Shown piece after piece: positions 49,952 to 58,396 of a DNA stretch of 64,000 nt. Position 1 is the stretch's first letter, and each line of letters begins with the position of its first letter. The stretch spans positions 133,271 to 197,270 of the forward strand of contig NZ_JACHGK010000004.1 of assembly GCF_014207535.1 (NCBI RefSeq), given 5' to 3'. Source of the stretch: Bacillus benzoevorans (GTDB taxonomy: Bacteria; Bacillota; Bacilli; Bacillales; Cytobacillaceae). Below the pieces are notes generated by a model, which saw only the letters and a list, made by a program, of their open reading frames with translations, was not told the DNA's origin and searched no databases. The position numbers and the translations under genes are program-made.

Positions 49952-50845
49952 TTAGACTTTCAAAAACTTCCTTACAGACATCAGACTTCCCCAGACACCA
50001 ATTAAGGCCCCCATTAAAATGAGCAGTCCTGCCACTTGATAGAAAAATGGATTGAAATCTAACATTTGAATAAAGTTGCCTTTTAATTTTGGAGACAAAA
50101 ATTCATAGAGATAGAAATAGGTGATGCCAACGATGGTTACAGGCAGTACGGAACCGATCAATCCCAGCCACAATCCTTCGAGGAAGAATGGCCAGCGAAT
50201 AAACCAGTTGGTGGCACCAACAAGTCTCATAATCTCGATTTCTCTTCTACGGGCAAAAATTGTAATTTTAATCGTATTAGAAATTAAAAACATCGCTGTA
50301 AATAAAAGTCCGATAATTAAGATGATTCCAACGTTTCGGCTTGTATCCGTTACTTGGAAAATCTTCTCAACTGTCCCTTGACCGTATTTTACTTTTGCAG
50401 CATATTGCATTTTTTCAATTTTTTTTGCCACCTTGATCGTGTCAGTCGGTTCTTTCGTTTTCACGATAAAGACGTCACTTAGCGGGTTATCCTGCTCAAA
50501 TAACTTAAAGGCCTCTCCCTCTTCGCCAAAGCTCTGCACTAAATTATCCAGTTCTTTTTCCTTCGGAGAAAACTTAACACTATCTACTTCCGGGAGGGCA
50601 GCAATCTGCTTGTGCAATACTTCCTGCTGGTCCTTTGCAGCAGCTACGTCGATATGGACGCGTATCTCAACATCCTCTTCAATCCCCTTAGCCACTTGAT
50701 TCAAGTTCATCATGATGACAAAAAATACTCCGACAAGAAGCAGGGTAATGGTTACTGCACCTACGGACGCAAAGGTCATCCATCCATTTCTTCCTAAACT
50801 CTTAAAACTCTCTCTTACATGGCGGCGAAATGTTCTAGCTTTCAT
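49952..50845 (-). CDS. ftsX: Cell-division ABC transporter permease FtsX
   Basis: Membrane partner of FtsE that transmits ATP hydrolysis to peptidoglycan hydrolases outside. From ATG 50845 (AGAGGTGA upstream) it has 297 residues: cytosolic MKARTFRRHVRESFKSLGRN, a first membrane helix (about 24-45), an extracellular domain (about 50-165), and three more helices. It overlaps the ftsE 3' end by 11 bp; a frame 18 codons longer is discounted. Confidence 0.94.
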   Translation of the reverse strand: MKARTFRRHVRESFKSLGRNGWMTFASVGAVTITLLLVGVFFVIMMNLNQVAKGIEEDVEIRVHIDVAAAKDQQEVLHKQIAALPEVDSVKFSPKEKELDNLVQSFGEEGEAFKLFEQDNPLSDVFIVKTKEPTDTIKVAKKIEKMQYAAKVKYGQGTVEKIFQVTDTSRNVGIILIIGLLFTAMFLISNTIKITIFARRREIEIMRLVGATNWFIRWPFFLEGLWLGLIGSVLPVTIVGITYFYLYEFLSPKLKGNFIQMLDFNPFFYQVAGLLILMGALIGVWGSLMSVRKFLKV

Positions 50846-51521
50846 ATCCGTAATCACCTCTCTGCTCATCCCGCGCGATGACACCACTTTCAATCGCAAT
50901 CACACGATGCTTAATGGTGTTGACTATTTCTCTATTATGGGTAGCCATTACGACCGTAGTTCCCCTTTGATTAATCTCTTCAAATATTTTCATAATGTCC
51001 CATGATGTATCTGGGTCAAGGTTTCCTGTAGGCTCGTCCGCAATTACAACCTTCGGGTTATTCACGATGGAACGGGCAATCGTTACACGCTGCTGTTCCC
51101 CGCCTGATAATTCAGATGGCAGCATTCGTGCCTTATGCTTTAAGCCAACCAGATCCAACGTTTCCATTACCCGTTTTTTAATATTTTCCGGATACTCTTC
51201 AATTACTTCCAAGGCAAAGGCCACATTTTCAAAAACGGTCAGTGTCGGCAGCAATTTAAAGTCCTGGAAGACAACGCCGATTTGCCTGCGCAATAAAGGA
51301 ACCTTTGCATCTCTTAATTTTGAGAGGTTCATTCCGTTTATCATAATGGTTCCTTTTGAAGGTGCTTCTTCACGATACATCATCTTAATAAACGTAGATT
51401 TGCCGGCTCCGCTCGGTCCGACAACATACACAAATTCACCTTGTTTGATTCGGGTAGTGATCCCATTAGCCGCTACCACTCCATTAGGATATTTCTTATA
51501 TACATTTTCCATTTCAATCAT
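50835..51521 (-). CDS. ftsE: Cell-division ATP-binding protein FtsE
   Basis: ABC ATPase of FtsEX. The 228 residues from ATG 51521 equal B. subtilis FtsE. Walker A GPSGAGKSTF (about 35-44), signature LSGGEQQRV and Walker B VVIADEPTGNLD are intact. AGGTGAT precedes the start; a frame seven codons longer overlaps this site. Confidence 0.96.
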   Translation of the reverse strand: MIEMENVYKKYPNGVVAANGITTRIKQGEFVYVVGPSGAGKSTFIKMMYREEAPSKGTIMINGMNLSKLRDAKVPLLRRQIGVVFQDFKLLPTLTVFENVAFALEVIEEYPENIKKRVMETLDLVGLKHKARMLPSELSGGEQQRVTIARSIVNNPKVVIADEPTGNLDPDTSWDIMKIFEEINQRGTTVVMATHNREIVNTIKHRVIAIESGVIARDEQRGDYGYES

Positions 51522-51794
51522 TTGTTTATCACCTAATATCATTTTATTGGAAAAGAATAAGTCTTCGTTCGATAATTTTCGACATTTTTATACAAAATCC
51601 ATCCTCTTTTTGCAACTATTCCATTATAACATCATACGATAACAAAATAACTGTAAAAAATATTACAGTTTCTTTTCATATGGAAAAAAGGTTGGATAAA
51701 GCAGGGAAAAATTGTGAATTTACAGGAATTTTGAAAGAAAATTCAAATTTGAAGGTATGAGGAGGAGGAGGGACTCACTGGAGGGAAAAGGAAA

Positions 51795-51839
51795 CTGCCT
51801 CCCTTTATACAATAGCAGCTATTGTATAAAATCAGGCAG
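51795..51839 (-). terminator. Terminator after cccB
   Basis: Minus strand CTGCCT...TTATACAATAG-CTG-CTATTGTATAA...AGGCAG, a stem of 6 plus 11 bp, then TTTCCTTTTCC. Confidence 0.7.
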
Positions 51840-51857
51840 CCCCTTTTCTTTTCTATA

Positions 51858-52199
51858 TTATTTCTTTGCCGCTAACCATTCAGCAACAGCATCAAGCTCT
51901 TCGCCTTTGATTAATCCGCCAGGCATAGCATTTCTACCGTCTTTCAGTACGGTTGCAATTTCATCTTTCGATAATCTGGATCCTACTGTTTTCAGTTCAG
52001 GACCTACACCACCGCTTAGGTCTGCATTGTGGCAAGCGGCACAGTATTGGCCATATACTTTCTCAGCATCTCCAGCACTGGCAGTTTCTGTTGTATCTGT
52101 TCCGCCTTCGCTTTTGGCAGCATCATCTTTGTCTCCGCCGCCGCATGCAGCAAGAACAAGAGAAGTACCGAATAATAGTGCTAATAATTTCTTCTTCAA
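51858..52199 (-). CDS. cccB: Lipid-anchored cytochrome c-551
   Basis: Small membrane-attached c-type cytochrome that carries electrons to cytochrome c oxidase on the outer face. The 113-residue precursor has a lipoprotein signal with lipobox LAAC (Cys at about 19), an Asp/Ser/Thr-rich linker (about 20-48), the haem motif CAACH, and the axial Met in NAMPGG. It should be lipidated by Lgt and exported by SecA, both encoded here. Confidence 0.94.
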   Translation of the reverse strand: MKKKLLALLFGTSLVLAACGGGDKDDAAKSEGGTDTTETASAGDAEKVYGQYCAACHNADLSGGVGPELKTVGSRLSKDEIATVLKDGRNAMPGGLIKGEELDAVAEWLAAKK

Positions 52200-52357
52200 G
52201 TTTTGTCACCCCTTATGGAAATAAAAGCATAGTACAGCTACATTATACCAACCCCGGTTCCATTTGACATTAGGATCATTTCTTCTACTGTCGCAAAATC
52301 AAGGCAAATGTATGGATATCAATGGTTTCGGCAATTGTTTCAATATTGTGAACAGCT

Positions 52358-52396
52358 AAAAAAACCCCTGCCGCCAAAAATGCGGTCAGGGGTTTT
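52358..52396 (-). terminator. Terminator after prfB
   Basis: Minus strand AACCCCTG-CCGC...GCGG-AGGGGTT stem followed by TTTTTT. Confidence 0.9.
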
Positions 52397-52416
52397 GCTG
52401 TTCATTATGAAAAAGA

Positions 52417-53518
52417 TTAATTAATCTTCGAACGCAGGTAAGCATCGATGAACATATCAATATCTCCGTCCATGACTGCTTGAATATTACCTGTTTCCAC
52501 ACTCGTACGGTGGTCTTTTACCATAGAATATGGATGGAAGACATAAGAGCGAATTTGGCTGCCCCAGCCGATTTCCTTTTGCTCACCGCGGATTTCTGCC
52601 ATCTGCTCCTCTTTCTTTTCAATTTCCAATTGATAGAGTTTGGATTTCAGCATTTTCATCGCTTGCTCACGGTTTTTAATTTGTGAACGCTGGTTTTGGC
52701 AGGTAACTACGATTCCAGATGGAAGATGGGTAATCCGGATCGCTGATTCTGTTTTGTTGATATGCTGTCCGCCCGCACCGCTTGCACGATACGTATCGAC
52801 TTTGATATCTTCTGTGCGAACCTCGATTTCAATATCATCGTTAAATTCAGGCATGATTTCGCAGGATACAAAGGATGTATGACGACGCCCTTGAGAATCA
52901 AACGGTGATATACGGACAAGACGATGAACACCTTTTTCAGCCTTTAAGTAACCATAAGCATTGTGACCTTTAATCGAGAGCGTAACACTCTTAACCCCCG
53001 CTTCCTCACCGGGAAGATAATCAAGAGTTTCCACTTTGAAGCCTTTTTTCTCCGCCCATCTTGTGTACATCCGAAGAAGCAGCGAACCAAAGTCCTGTGA
53101 CTCGGTACCGCCTGCACCCGGATGCAATTCAAGAATAGCATCATTGCGGTCATATGGTTCACTTAACAAAAGCTGCAGTTCAAAAGTACTCATACGGTCG
53201 GATAAGCTTGTTAATTCAGTTTCCAGCTCCGCTTGAAGCTCTTCATCCGGTTCTTCCTTTACAAGCTCATAAGATACTTCCAGGTTTTCATAAATTTCTT
53301 GTAAACCATTATATTCATTCACAAGGTCTTTTAACGCGTTTAATTCATTAATAATACCTTGTGCTTTTTGCTGATCGTCCCAGAAATCAGGTCTTAACAT
53401 GTCTTCATCTAATTCAGCAATGCGCGCCTCTTTATTTTCTAAGTCAAAGAGACCCCCTAAAGCCCGCTAATGTTTCAGCTATTTTTTCTAACTCATGACG
53501 TATTTCTGCTAATTCCAT
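52417..53518 (-). CDS. prfB: Peptide chain release factor 2, programmed +1 frameshift
   Basis: RF2 ends translation at UGA and UAA. The gene starts at ATG 53518 (MELAEIRHEL, after AGAGGTGGG) and reads to an in-frame TGA at codon 25 (53447-53445), in AGG-GGG-TCT-CTT-TGA-C. A +1 slip on CTT-T with the upstream AGGGGG Shine-Dalgarno-like stimulator joins it to the main frame, giving 366 residues, the family length. The main frame has the GGQ motif GAGGQHINKTES and the stop-recognition SPF motif (ISPFDSQGRRH). Low RF2 favours the shift, so the gene autoregulates. Confidence 0.97.
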
Positions 53519-53641
53519 TTGTAACCCACCTCTGTATATTGTTCAATTTTTAATATTCGAAAAAATAACCCCTAATAATGTGTGAATGTTTCCCGCATAA
53601 TTCTATAACAAAAGCTTTTGAATGAAAATCATTTTTTTCTC

Positions 53642-53680
53642 AAAAAGAGAGCCAACAGCCACTAACTCTGCCGACCCTCT
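53642..53680 (-). terminator. Terminator after secA
   Basis: Minus strand GAGGGTCGGCA pairs with TGTTGGCTCTC over 11 positions (several G-U), then TTTTT. Confidence 0.75.
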
Positions 53681-53699
53681 TCCTCCATGATATGGTTAA

Positions 53700-56219
53700 T
53701 TATTCAAATTTACCATGGCAATTTTTATATTTTTTGCCGCTGCCGCATGGACATGGATCATTACGGCCAATCGTTTCTTTTTTGACAACCGGCTTTTTCT
53801 TCGCCTTTTCACCGTCTTCCTTCGGATTCACGGCATGACCTTTAGCCACTTCCTGGCGCTCAAGATTCTGGCGGATTTCAGCCTTCATGATGTATTTTGC
53901 TGTGTCTTCTTCAATGGCTTCCACCATCATTTCAAACATCGCAAATCCTTCCTGCTGATACTCACGAAGCGGATTGATTTGACCATAAGCACGTAAATGA
54001 ATCCCTTGACGGAGCTGATCCATCATATCAATGTGGTCAATCCATTTTGAATCGACGGCACGCAGAACGATTACCTTTTCAAACTCGCGCATTCTTTCTT
54101 CGCCTAGCTGTGCTTCTTTTTCATCATAGTGCTCTTTTACTTTGGCAATAATCAATTCGGTTACTTCTTCTGTGTCTTTCCCGCGTAAATCCTCGGCGGT
54201 AATGTCGCCTTCGTGAAGGAGATTTCCGTGTACATAATCGAGTAAAGCCTGAACAGATTTACCCCATTGGTCCGAATCCTCATTACTTAGGTCATGTGCC
54301 GCAACATTGCGCTGCAGCGATTGACTGATCATATTCTCGACGATGCTGCGCAGATTTTCGGATTCCAGTACGTCATTCCGCTGCGCATAGATGATTTCCC
54401 GCTGCTGACGAAGGACATCGTCATATTCCAGCAATTGTTTCCGGGCATCAAAGTTATTTCCTTCCACCCGTCTTTGCGCAGATTCAACCGCTTTAGATAC
54501 CATCTTGCTTTGAATCGGCTGTGTATCATCCATGCCAAGCTTGGCCATCATCGCCTTCATATTGTCGGAGCCGAAGCGCCGCATTAATTCATCTTCCATT
54601 GAAAGATAGAACTGCGTTACCCCAGGGTCTCCCTGACGGCCTGAACGTCCGCGGAGCTGGTTATCAATCCGGCGTGACTCATGGCGTTCTGTCCCAATGA
54701 CGGCCAGCCCGCCAAGTTCTGTTACTCCTTCACCGAGCTTAATATCGGTACCGCGGCCGGCCATGTTTGTCGCAATGGTCACGGCGCCTTTTTGCCCGGC
54801 AAAGGCAATAATTTCTGCCTCTTTCCCGTGGTTTTTCGCGTTCAATACATTGTGGCGGACGCCTTTTTTGATTAAATAATGAGAAATGATCTCCGATGTT
54901 TCAATCGCTACCGTACCAACAAGCACTGGCTGACCAAGCGCATGGCGCTCGGCAATATCTTCGACAACGGCTTTAAACTTACCTTCCATGGAAGCATATA
55001 TTAAATCTGGGCGGTCATCACGGGCAATCGGTCTATTTGTTGGAATGACGACAACGTTCATATTATAAATATTGCGGAATTCCTCTTCTTCTGTTTTTGC
55101 CGTACCCGTCATCCCGGAAAGTTTTTCATACATCCGGAAGTAGTTCTGGAACGTAATCGTTGCGAGCGTCATGCTTTCATTTTGAATTTCCAAGCCTTCC
55201 TTCGCTTCAATCGCCTGGTGCAGTCCGTCACTATAGCGGCGTCCTTTCATTAATCGACCGGTGAATTGGTCAACAATGATAATTTCGCCTTCCTGAACGA
55301 CATAATCGACATCAATATGCATGCTGGCATGGGCCTTTAATGCTTGGGTAATATGATGGTTAATCGTTACATTGTTAATATCAAATAGGTTTTCAATGCC
55401 AAAAGAACGCTCAGCCTTGTTCATCCCGCTCTCCGTTAATTGCACACCTTTTGTTTTTTCATCGTACGTGTAATCGTCCTCTCTTTTTAACGTACGAACG
55501 AAGGCATTGGCCTGAATATAGAGCTGGGTTGATTTTTGCGCAGAACCGGAAATGATTAAAGGTGTACGGGCTTCGTCAATTAAAATCGAGTCAACCTCAT
55601 CTATTACCGCATAATACAGCGGACGCTGTACCTTTTGCTCCTTATAGAGCACCATATTATCGCGCAGATAGTCAAAACCAAGTTCATTATTTGTACTATA
55701 CGTAATGTCACAAGCGTATGCCGCCTGCTTGTCTTCTTTCGATAAACCATTTAGATTTAATCCAACAGTTAAACCAAGGAAAGTATAAAGCTGTCCCATT
55801 TCACTGGCATCACGGCCGGCAAGGTAATCATTGACGGTTACGACATGTACCCCTTTTCCGGAAAGAGCATTTAGATAAACAGGCATCGTGGAAGTTAACG
55901 TTTTACCTTCCCCGGTTTTCATCTCTGAAATATTCCCTTCATGAAGGGAAATGCCCCCCATCAGCTGAACAGGATACGGATACAGACCTAGAACACGCTT
56001 AGCACCTTCCCGAACGACGGCAAATGCCTCATTAAGAAGATCATCCAAACTTTCCCCGCTTTGATAACGAATTTTAAATGCTTCTGTTTTATTCCGCAGT
56101 TCATCATCTGACAACTTGGCCATAGCAGGACCAAGCGCATCAATTTCCTCTGCCATTTTTGTGAGTCGTTTTATTTCGCGTTTGTTTGGATCAAACACCT
56201 TACTTAAAATCCCAGCCAT
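53700..56219 (-). CDS. secA: Preprotein translocase ATPase SecA
   Basis: Motor that drives preproteins through SecYEG. The 839 residues have Walker A EMKTGEGKTLTS (about 100-111), Walker B/DEAD-like VIDEVDSILIDEART, the second nucleotide fold with GRGTDIKLGEGV and QLRGRSGRQGDPG, and the C-terminal zinc motif CPCGSGKKYKNCHG. AAAGGAG lies well placed before ATG 56219. Its 5' region carries a promoter, a terminator-like hairpin and a truncated dispersed repeat. Confidence 0.98.
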   Translation of the reverse strand: MAGILSKVFDPNKREIKRLTKMAEEIDALGPAMAKLSDDELRNKTEAFKIRYQSGESLDDLLNEAFAVVREGAKRVLGLYPYPVQLMGGISLHEGNISEMKTGEGKTLTSTMPVYLNALSGKGVHVVTVNDYLAGRDASEMGQLYTFLGLTVGLNLNGLSKEDKQAAYACDITYSTNNELGFDYLRDNMVLYKEQKVQRPLYYAVIDEVDSILIDEARTPLIISGSAQKSTQLYIQANAFVRTLKREDDYTYDEKTKGVQLTESGMNKAERSFGIENLFDINNVTINHHITQALKAHASMHIDVDYVVQEGEIIIVDQFTGRLMKGRRYSDGLHQAIEAKEGLEIQNESMTLATITFQNYFRMYEKLSGMTGTAKTEEEEFRNIYNMNVVVIPTNRPIARDDRPDLIYASMEGKFKAVVEDIAERHALGQPVLVGTVAIETSEIISHYLIKKGVRHNVLNAKNHGKEAEIIAFAGQKGAVTIATNMAGRGTDIKLGEGVTELGGLAVIGTERHESRRIDNQLRGRSGRQGDPGVTQFYLSMEDELMRRFGSDNMKAMMAKLGMDDTQPIQSKMVSKAVESAQRRVEGNNFDARKQLLEYDDVLRQQREIIYAQRNDVLESENLRSIVENMISQSLQRNVAAHDLSNEDSDQWGKSVQALLDYVHGNLLHEGDITAEDLRGKDTEEVTELIIAKVKEHYDEKEAQLGEERMREFEKVIVLRAVDSKWIDHIDMMDQLRQGIHLRAYGQINPLREYQQEGFAMFEMMVEAIEEDTAKYIMKAEIRQNLERQEVAKGHAVNPKEDGEKAKKKPVVKKETIGRNDPCPCGSGKKYKNCHGKFE

Positions 56220-56239
56220 ACATACGCTCCTTTTACTTG

Positions 56240-56375
56240 ATCAAATTCGCTCCGCCGAATTTGTGCCCGATTTTTTTCACGCTCAGAGCGCCACATCCTT
56301 ATGTCTAGCCTGACTAGGACGTCCTGTCCGTCGCCGAGCTCGAAATCCTTTGAAAAATCGAGGCATCCACCGGTT
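56240..56375 (-). repeat. Dispersed structured repeat, copy 5 (truncated)
   Basis: Has the ATCAAATTCGC end (56240) and inner blocks CGCCACATCCT, GACTAGGACGTCCTGTCCGTCG and GAGGCATCCACCGG, shared with copy 1. The TAACTTTATTCAGC half is missing. It ends about 20 bp before the secA start codon and is probably within the secA leader. Confidence 0.75.
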
Positions 56376-56438
56376 TTATTGATATGATTGTGAAAAAAAA
56401 TTACTGCATTTTTAAAACTTACTGTTTTTTTGTTCATG

Positions 56439-56468
56439 AAAAAAGATTCGCTTTGAAGTTAACGAATC
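56439..56468 (-). terminator. Terminator-like hairpin in the secA leader (possible attenuator)
   Basis: Minus strand GATTCG...CGAATC, 12-nt loop, then TTTTTT. It lies about 30 bp downstream of the predicted secA promoter and 220 bp before secA, so it would stop secA transcription unless bypassed. Confidence 0.55.
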
Positions 56469-56499
56469 CTTCCTTGACTTTTCGTTCGTTTCCTCCATT

Positions 56500-56528
56500 A
56501 TCTTACCACTTCCACTAATCAGTGACAA
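56500..56528 (-). promoter_or_regulatory. Probable secA promoter
   Basis: Minus strand: -35 TTGTCA (56523-56528), 17-bp spacer, -10 TAAGAT (56500-56505), after the hpf terminator. Confidence 0.6.
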
Positions 56529-56694
56529 CTTGTGCATAAAAAGCAAGATTTCTCTTTATATACGAAAAACTCTTCTTTTAAGATTCATTTTTATGAAGAT
56601 TTTTTGTGAGAAAATCACCTCATTTGGGAAGGTTCAAGCTTGATTGTAGTGCATGATGAAGGATAACACGTTTTGATTAAATTTAGATTAAAGT

Positions 56695-56728
56695 TAAAAA
56701 ACGCAGCCCCCATTTTAGGAGCCGCGTT
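56695..56728 (-). terminator. Terminator after hpf
   Basis: Minus strand AACGC-GC-CC...GG-GC-GCGTT stem followed by TTTTTT. Confidence 0.85.
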
Positions 56729-56760
56729 ACTATTTGTTAAGTATTTAGTTACTTTTTAGC

Positions 56761-57309
56761 TTAATGTGTTTCGATTAAGCCGTAACGTCCGTCTTTACGT
56801 TTGTAAACAACATTTGTGCGGTTTGTATCAGCATTAGTGAAAACGTAGAAGCTGTGACCCAGCATGTTCATTTGCAGAATCGCTTCTTCGCTGTCCATTG
56901 GTTTTAGGTCAAAGCTTTTTTGACGAACAAGCTCAAGCTCATTGTCATCTTCCACTGCTGCAGGTTCATCATTCACAGTTGCGAACAAGGTGTTCAGGCT
57001 TCCTTTTTCACGCATTTTACGATTCACTTTTGTCTTATGTTTACGAATTTGACGCTCTAATTTATCAGTAATAAGGTCAATTCCAGCATACATATCATCG
57101 TGAACTTCCTCTGCACGTAACACTAGATTTTGCATCGGAATAGTCACTTCTACTTTTGCCTTTTTATCTGTGTAAGTTTTCAAGTTAACATTTACATTAG
57201 CTGCGGGTGTTTCAGTAAAATAGCGCTCAAGCTTTGCTATTTTCTTTTCAACGTAGTCTCTGATTGCTGGAGTTACCTCAATGTTTTCACCACGAATGTT
57301 ATAATTCAT
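56761..57309 (-). CDS. hpf: Ribosome hibernation promoting factor, long form
   Basis: Dimerises 70S ribosomes into inactive 100S particles in stationary phase or stress. The 182 residues comprise the N-terminal S30AE domain (about 1-100, MNYNIRGENIEVTPAIRDYVEKK split by strands), a linker, and the C-terminal dimerisation domain (about 125-180, VRQKSFDLKPMDSEEAILQM). AAGGAGGAG precedes the ATG. In B. subtilis (yvyD) sigma-B and sigma-H control it; I could not fix a promoter here. Confidence 0.95.
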   Translation of the reverse strand: MNYNIRGENIEVTPAIRDYVEKKIAKLERYFTETPAANVNVNLKTYTDKKAKVEVTIPMQNLVLRAEEVHDDMYAGIDLITDKLERQIRKHKTKVNRKMREKGSLNTLFATVNDEPAAVEDDNELELVRQKSFDLKPMDSEEAILQMNMLGHSFYVFTNADTNRTNVVYKRKDGRYGLIETH

Positions 57310-57564
57310 AAGTGAACTCCTCCTTTATCTTTTTTACAATCTTCAATATTAAAAAGGTCCGCGTTAACCGCTTTCCTTTATAATAAACATCATAACCTTA
57401 CAATTTGAAGATGTCTATTTTGGAATTTCTTATATGATTACATTTCTATTTTGCCCCTTTAAACTCCTGCTAAATCATCAAAGTTTTTTCATAATGTGTC
57501 GAATTTTTGACATTCCTGACGTATTTATCACTAATTTTGAATTTTCCTGCAGGCGGCCGTTTGT

Positions 57565-57912
57565 TTACTTGCGTTTATCATAGAAGCCGCCCTCAACGGT
57601 GATGAGGGATTCATAGGGATTTGTGTATTTTTTATTATTTTCCTTTTGCTTTTTTAGCAGGATCATATCCTGTTGGATGACAGATTTCTCTTGTTCCAGC
57701 AGCTTTAGCAGCTTTTGATTTAATTCAGGAAGCAGGATTCCAAACTTTTGTTCTTCCTGTGAAAAAGGGGGCTTTATCTCTTCCATAAGCCCCTCCCGAT
57801 GTGCTAGTAAGTTCTCGATTTGTTCAATTTTCTCGTCCCGTTTTATTTGTTGATTTTCTAGTAACTGTATTAATTGTACCGTTGTGTCATAAAAATCCTT
57901 GACTGCGTTCAC
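57565..57912 (-). CDS. fliT: Flagellar chaperone FliT
   Basis: A 115-residue, largely helical protein (VKDFYDTTVQLIQLLENQQ start) of the FliT type, a chaperone for the FliD cap protein in the flagellar export route. Length, coiled-coil character and place after fliS support the call; sequence signatures of the family are weak. It overlaps fliS by 1 bp. Confidence 0.8.
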   Translation of the reverse strand: MNAVKDFYDTTVQLIQLLENQQIKRDEKIEQIENLLAHREGLMEEIKPPFSQEEQKFGILLPELNQKLLKLLEQEKSVIQQDMILLKKQKENNKKYTNPYESLITVEGGFYDKRK

Positions 57913-58313
57913 TAAACCCTGCCGCCTTCTGTAAACTGTTTCTGCCGGTTCAGTTGTATCACCTGTTTCCAGGTATCACGGAATTCTTTTATGAAGCCTT
58001 CTACTTCATCTAAAATCGCAGCATCATTTTTTAAATTGGCATCAATTAGGCGGCGATTGCAGTAGTCATATAGTGCCATCATATCCTGTGAAACCGCAAT
58101 ATCCATATTTAACGTAACCATTAATTCCTGGATGATTTTCTGCGCCTTAATTAAATTCGTATTTTTTTCTTCTATATTATGATCTACGATGGCCTTCTTA
58201 GCGAGAAGGATAAATTTAAGGCAGCCATTGTAAAGCATAAGGGTCAATTCGCCCGGTGACGCGGTATTGACAGAGTTTTGCTGATAGGATTTATATGGAT
58301 TGTGCATAGCCAT
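57912..58313 (-). CDS. fliS: Flagellin chaperone FliS
   Basis: Binds newly made flagellin and keeps it unfolded until export. The 133 residues begin with NPYKSYQQNSVNTASPGEL, then LTLMLYNGCLKFI, both FliS hallmarks; DMMALYDYCNRRLIDANL is in the C-terminal helix. It lies between fliD and fliT in the usual order. Confidence 0.95.
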   Translation of the reverse strand: MAMHNPYKSYQQNSVNTASPGELTLMLYNGCLKFILLAKKAIVDHNIEEKNTNLIKAQKIIQELMVTLNMDIAVSQDMMALYDYCNRRLIDANLKNDAAILDEVEGFIKEFRDTWKQVIQLNRQKQFTEGGRV

Positions 58314-58396
58314 TATGGTTACTTCCTTTCTTTACTTGCCTTTAGGAACTTTAGTTATTGAGTATATTTATCATAGTTGTCATAATTTTAACTTTT

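Noticed and set aside
56204..56437. Minus-strand frame upstream of secA
   Set aside because: Made of translated dispersed repeat plus secA leader; no ribosome site at its start.
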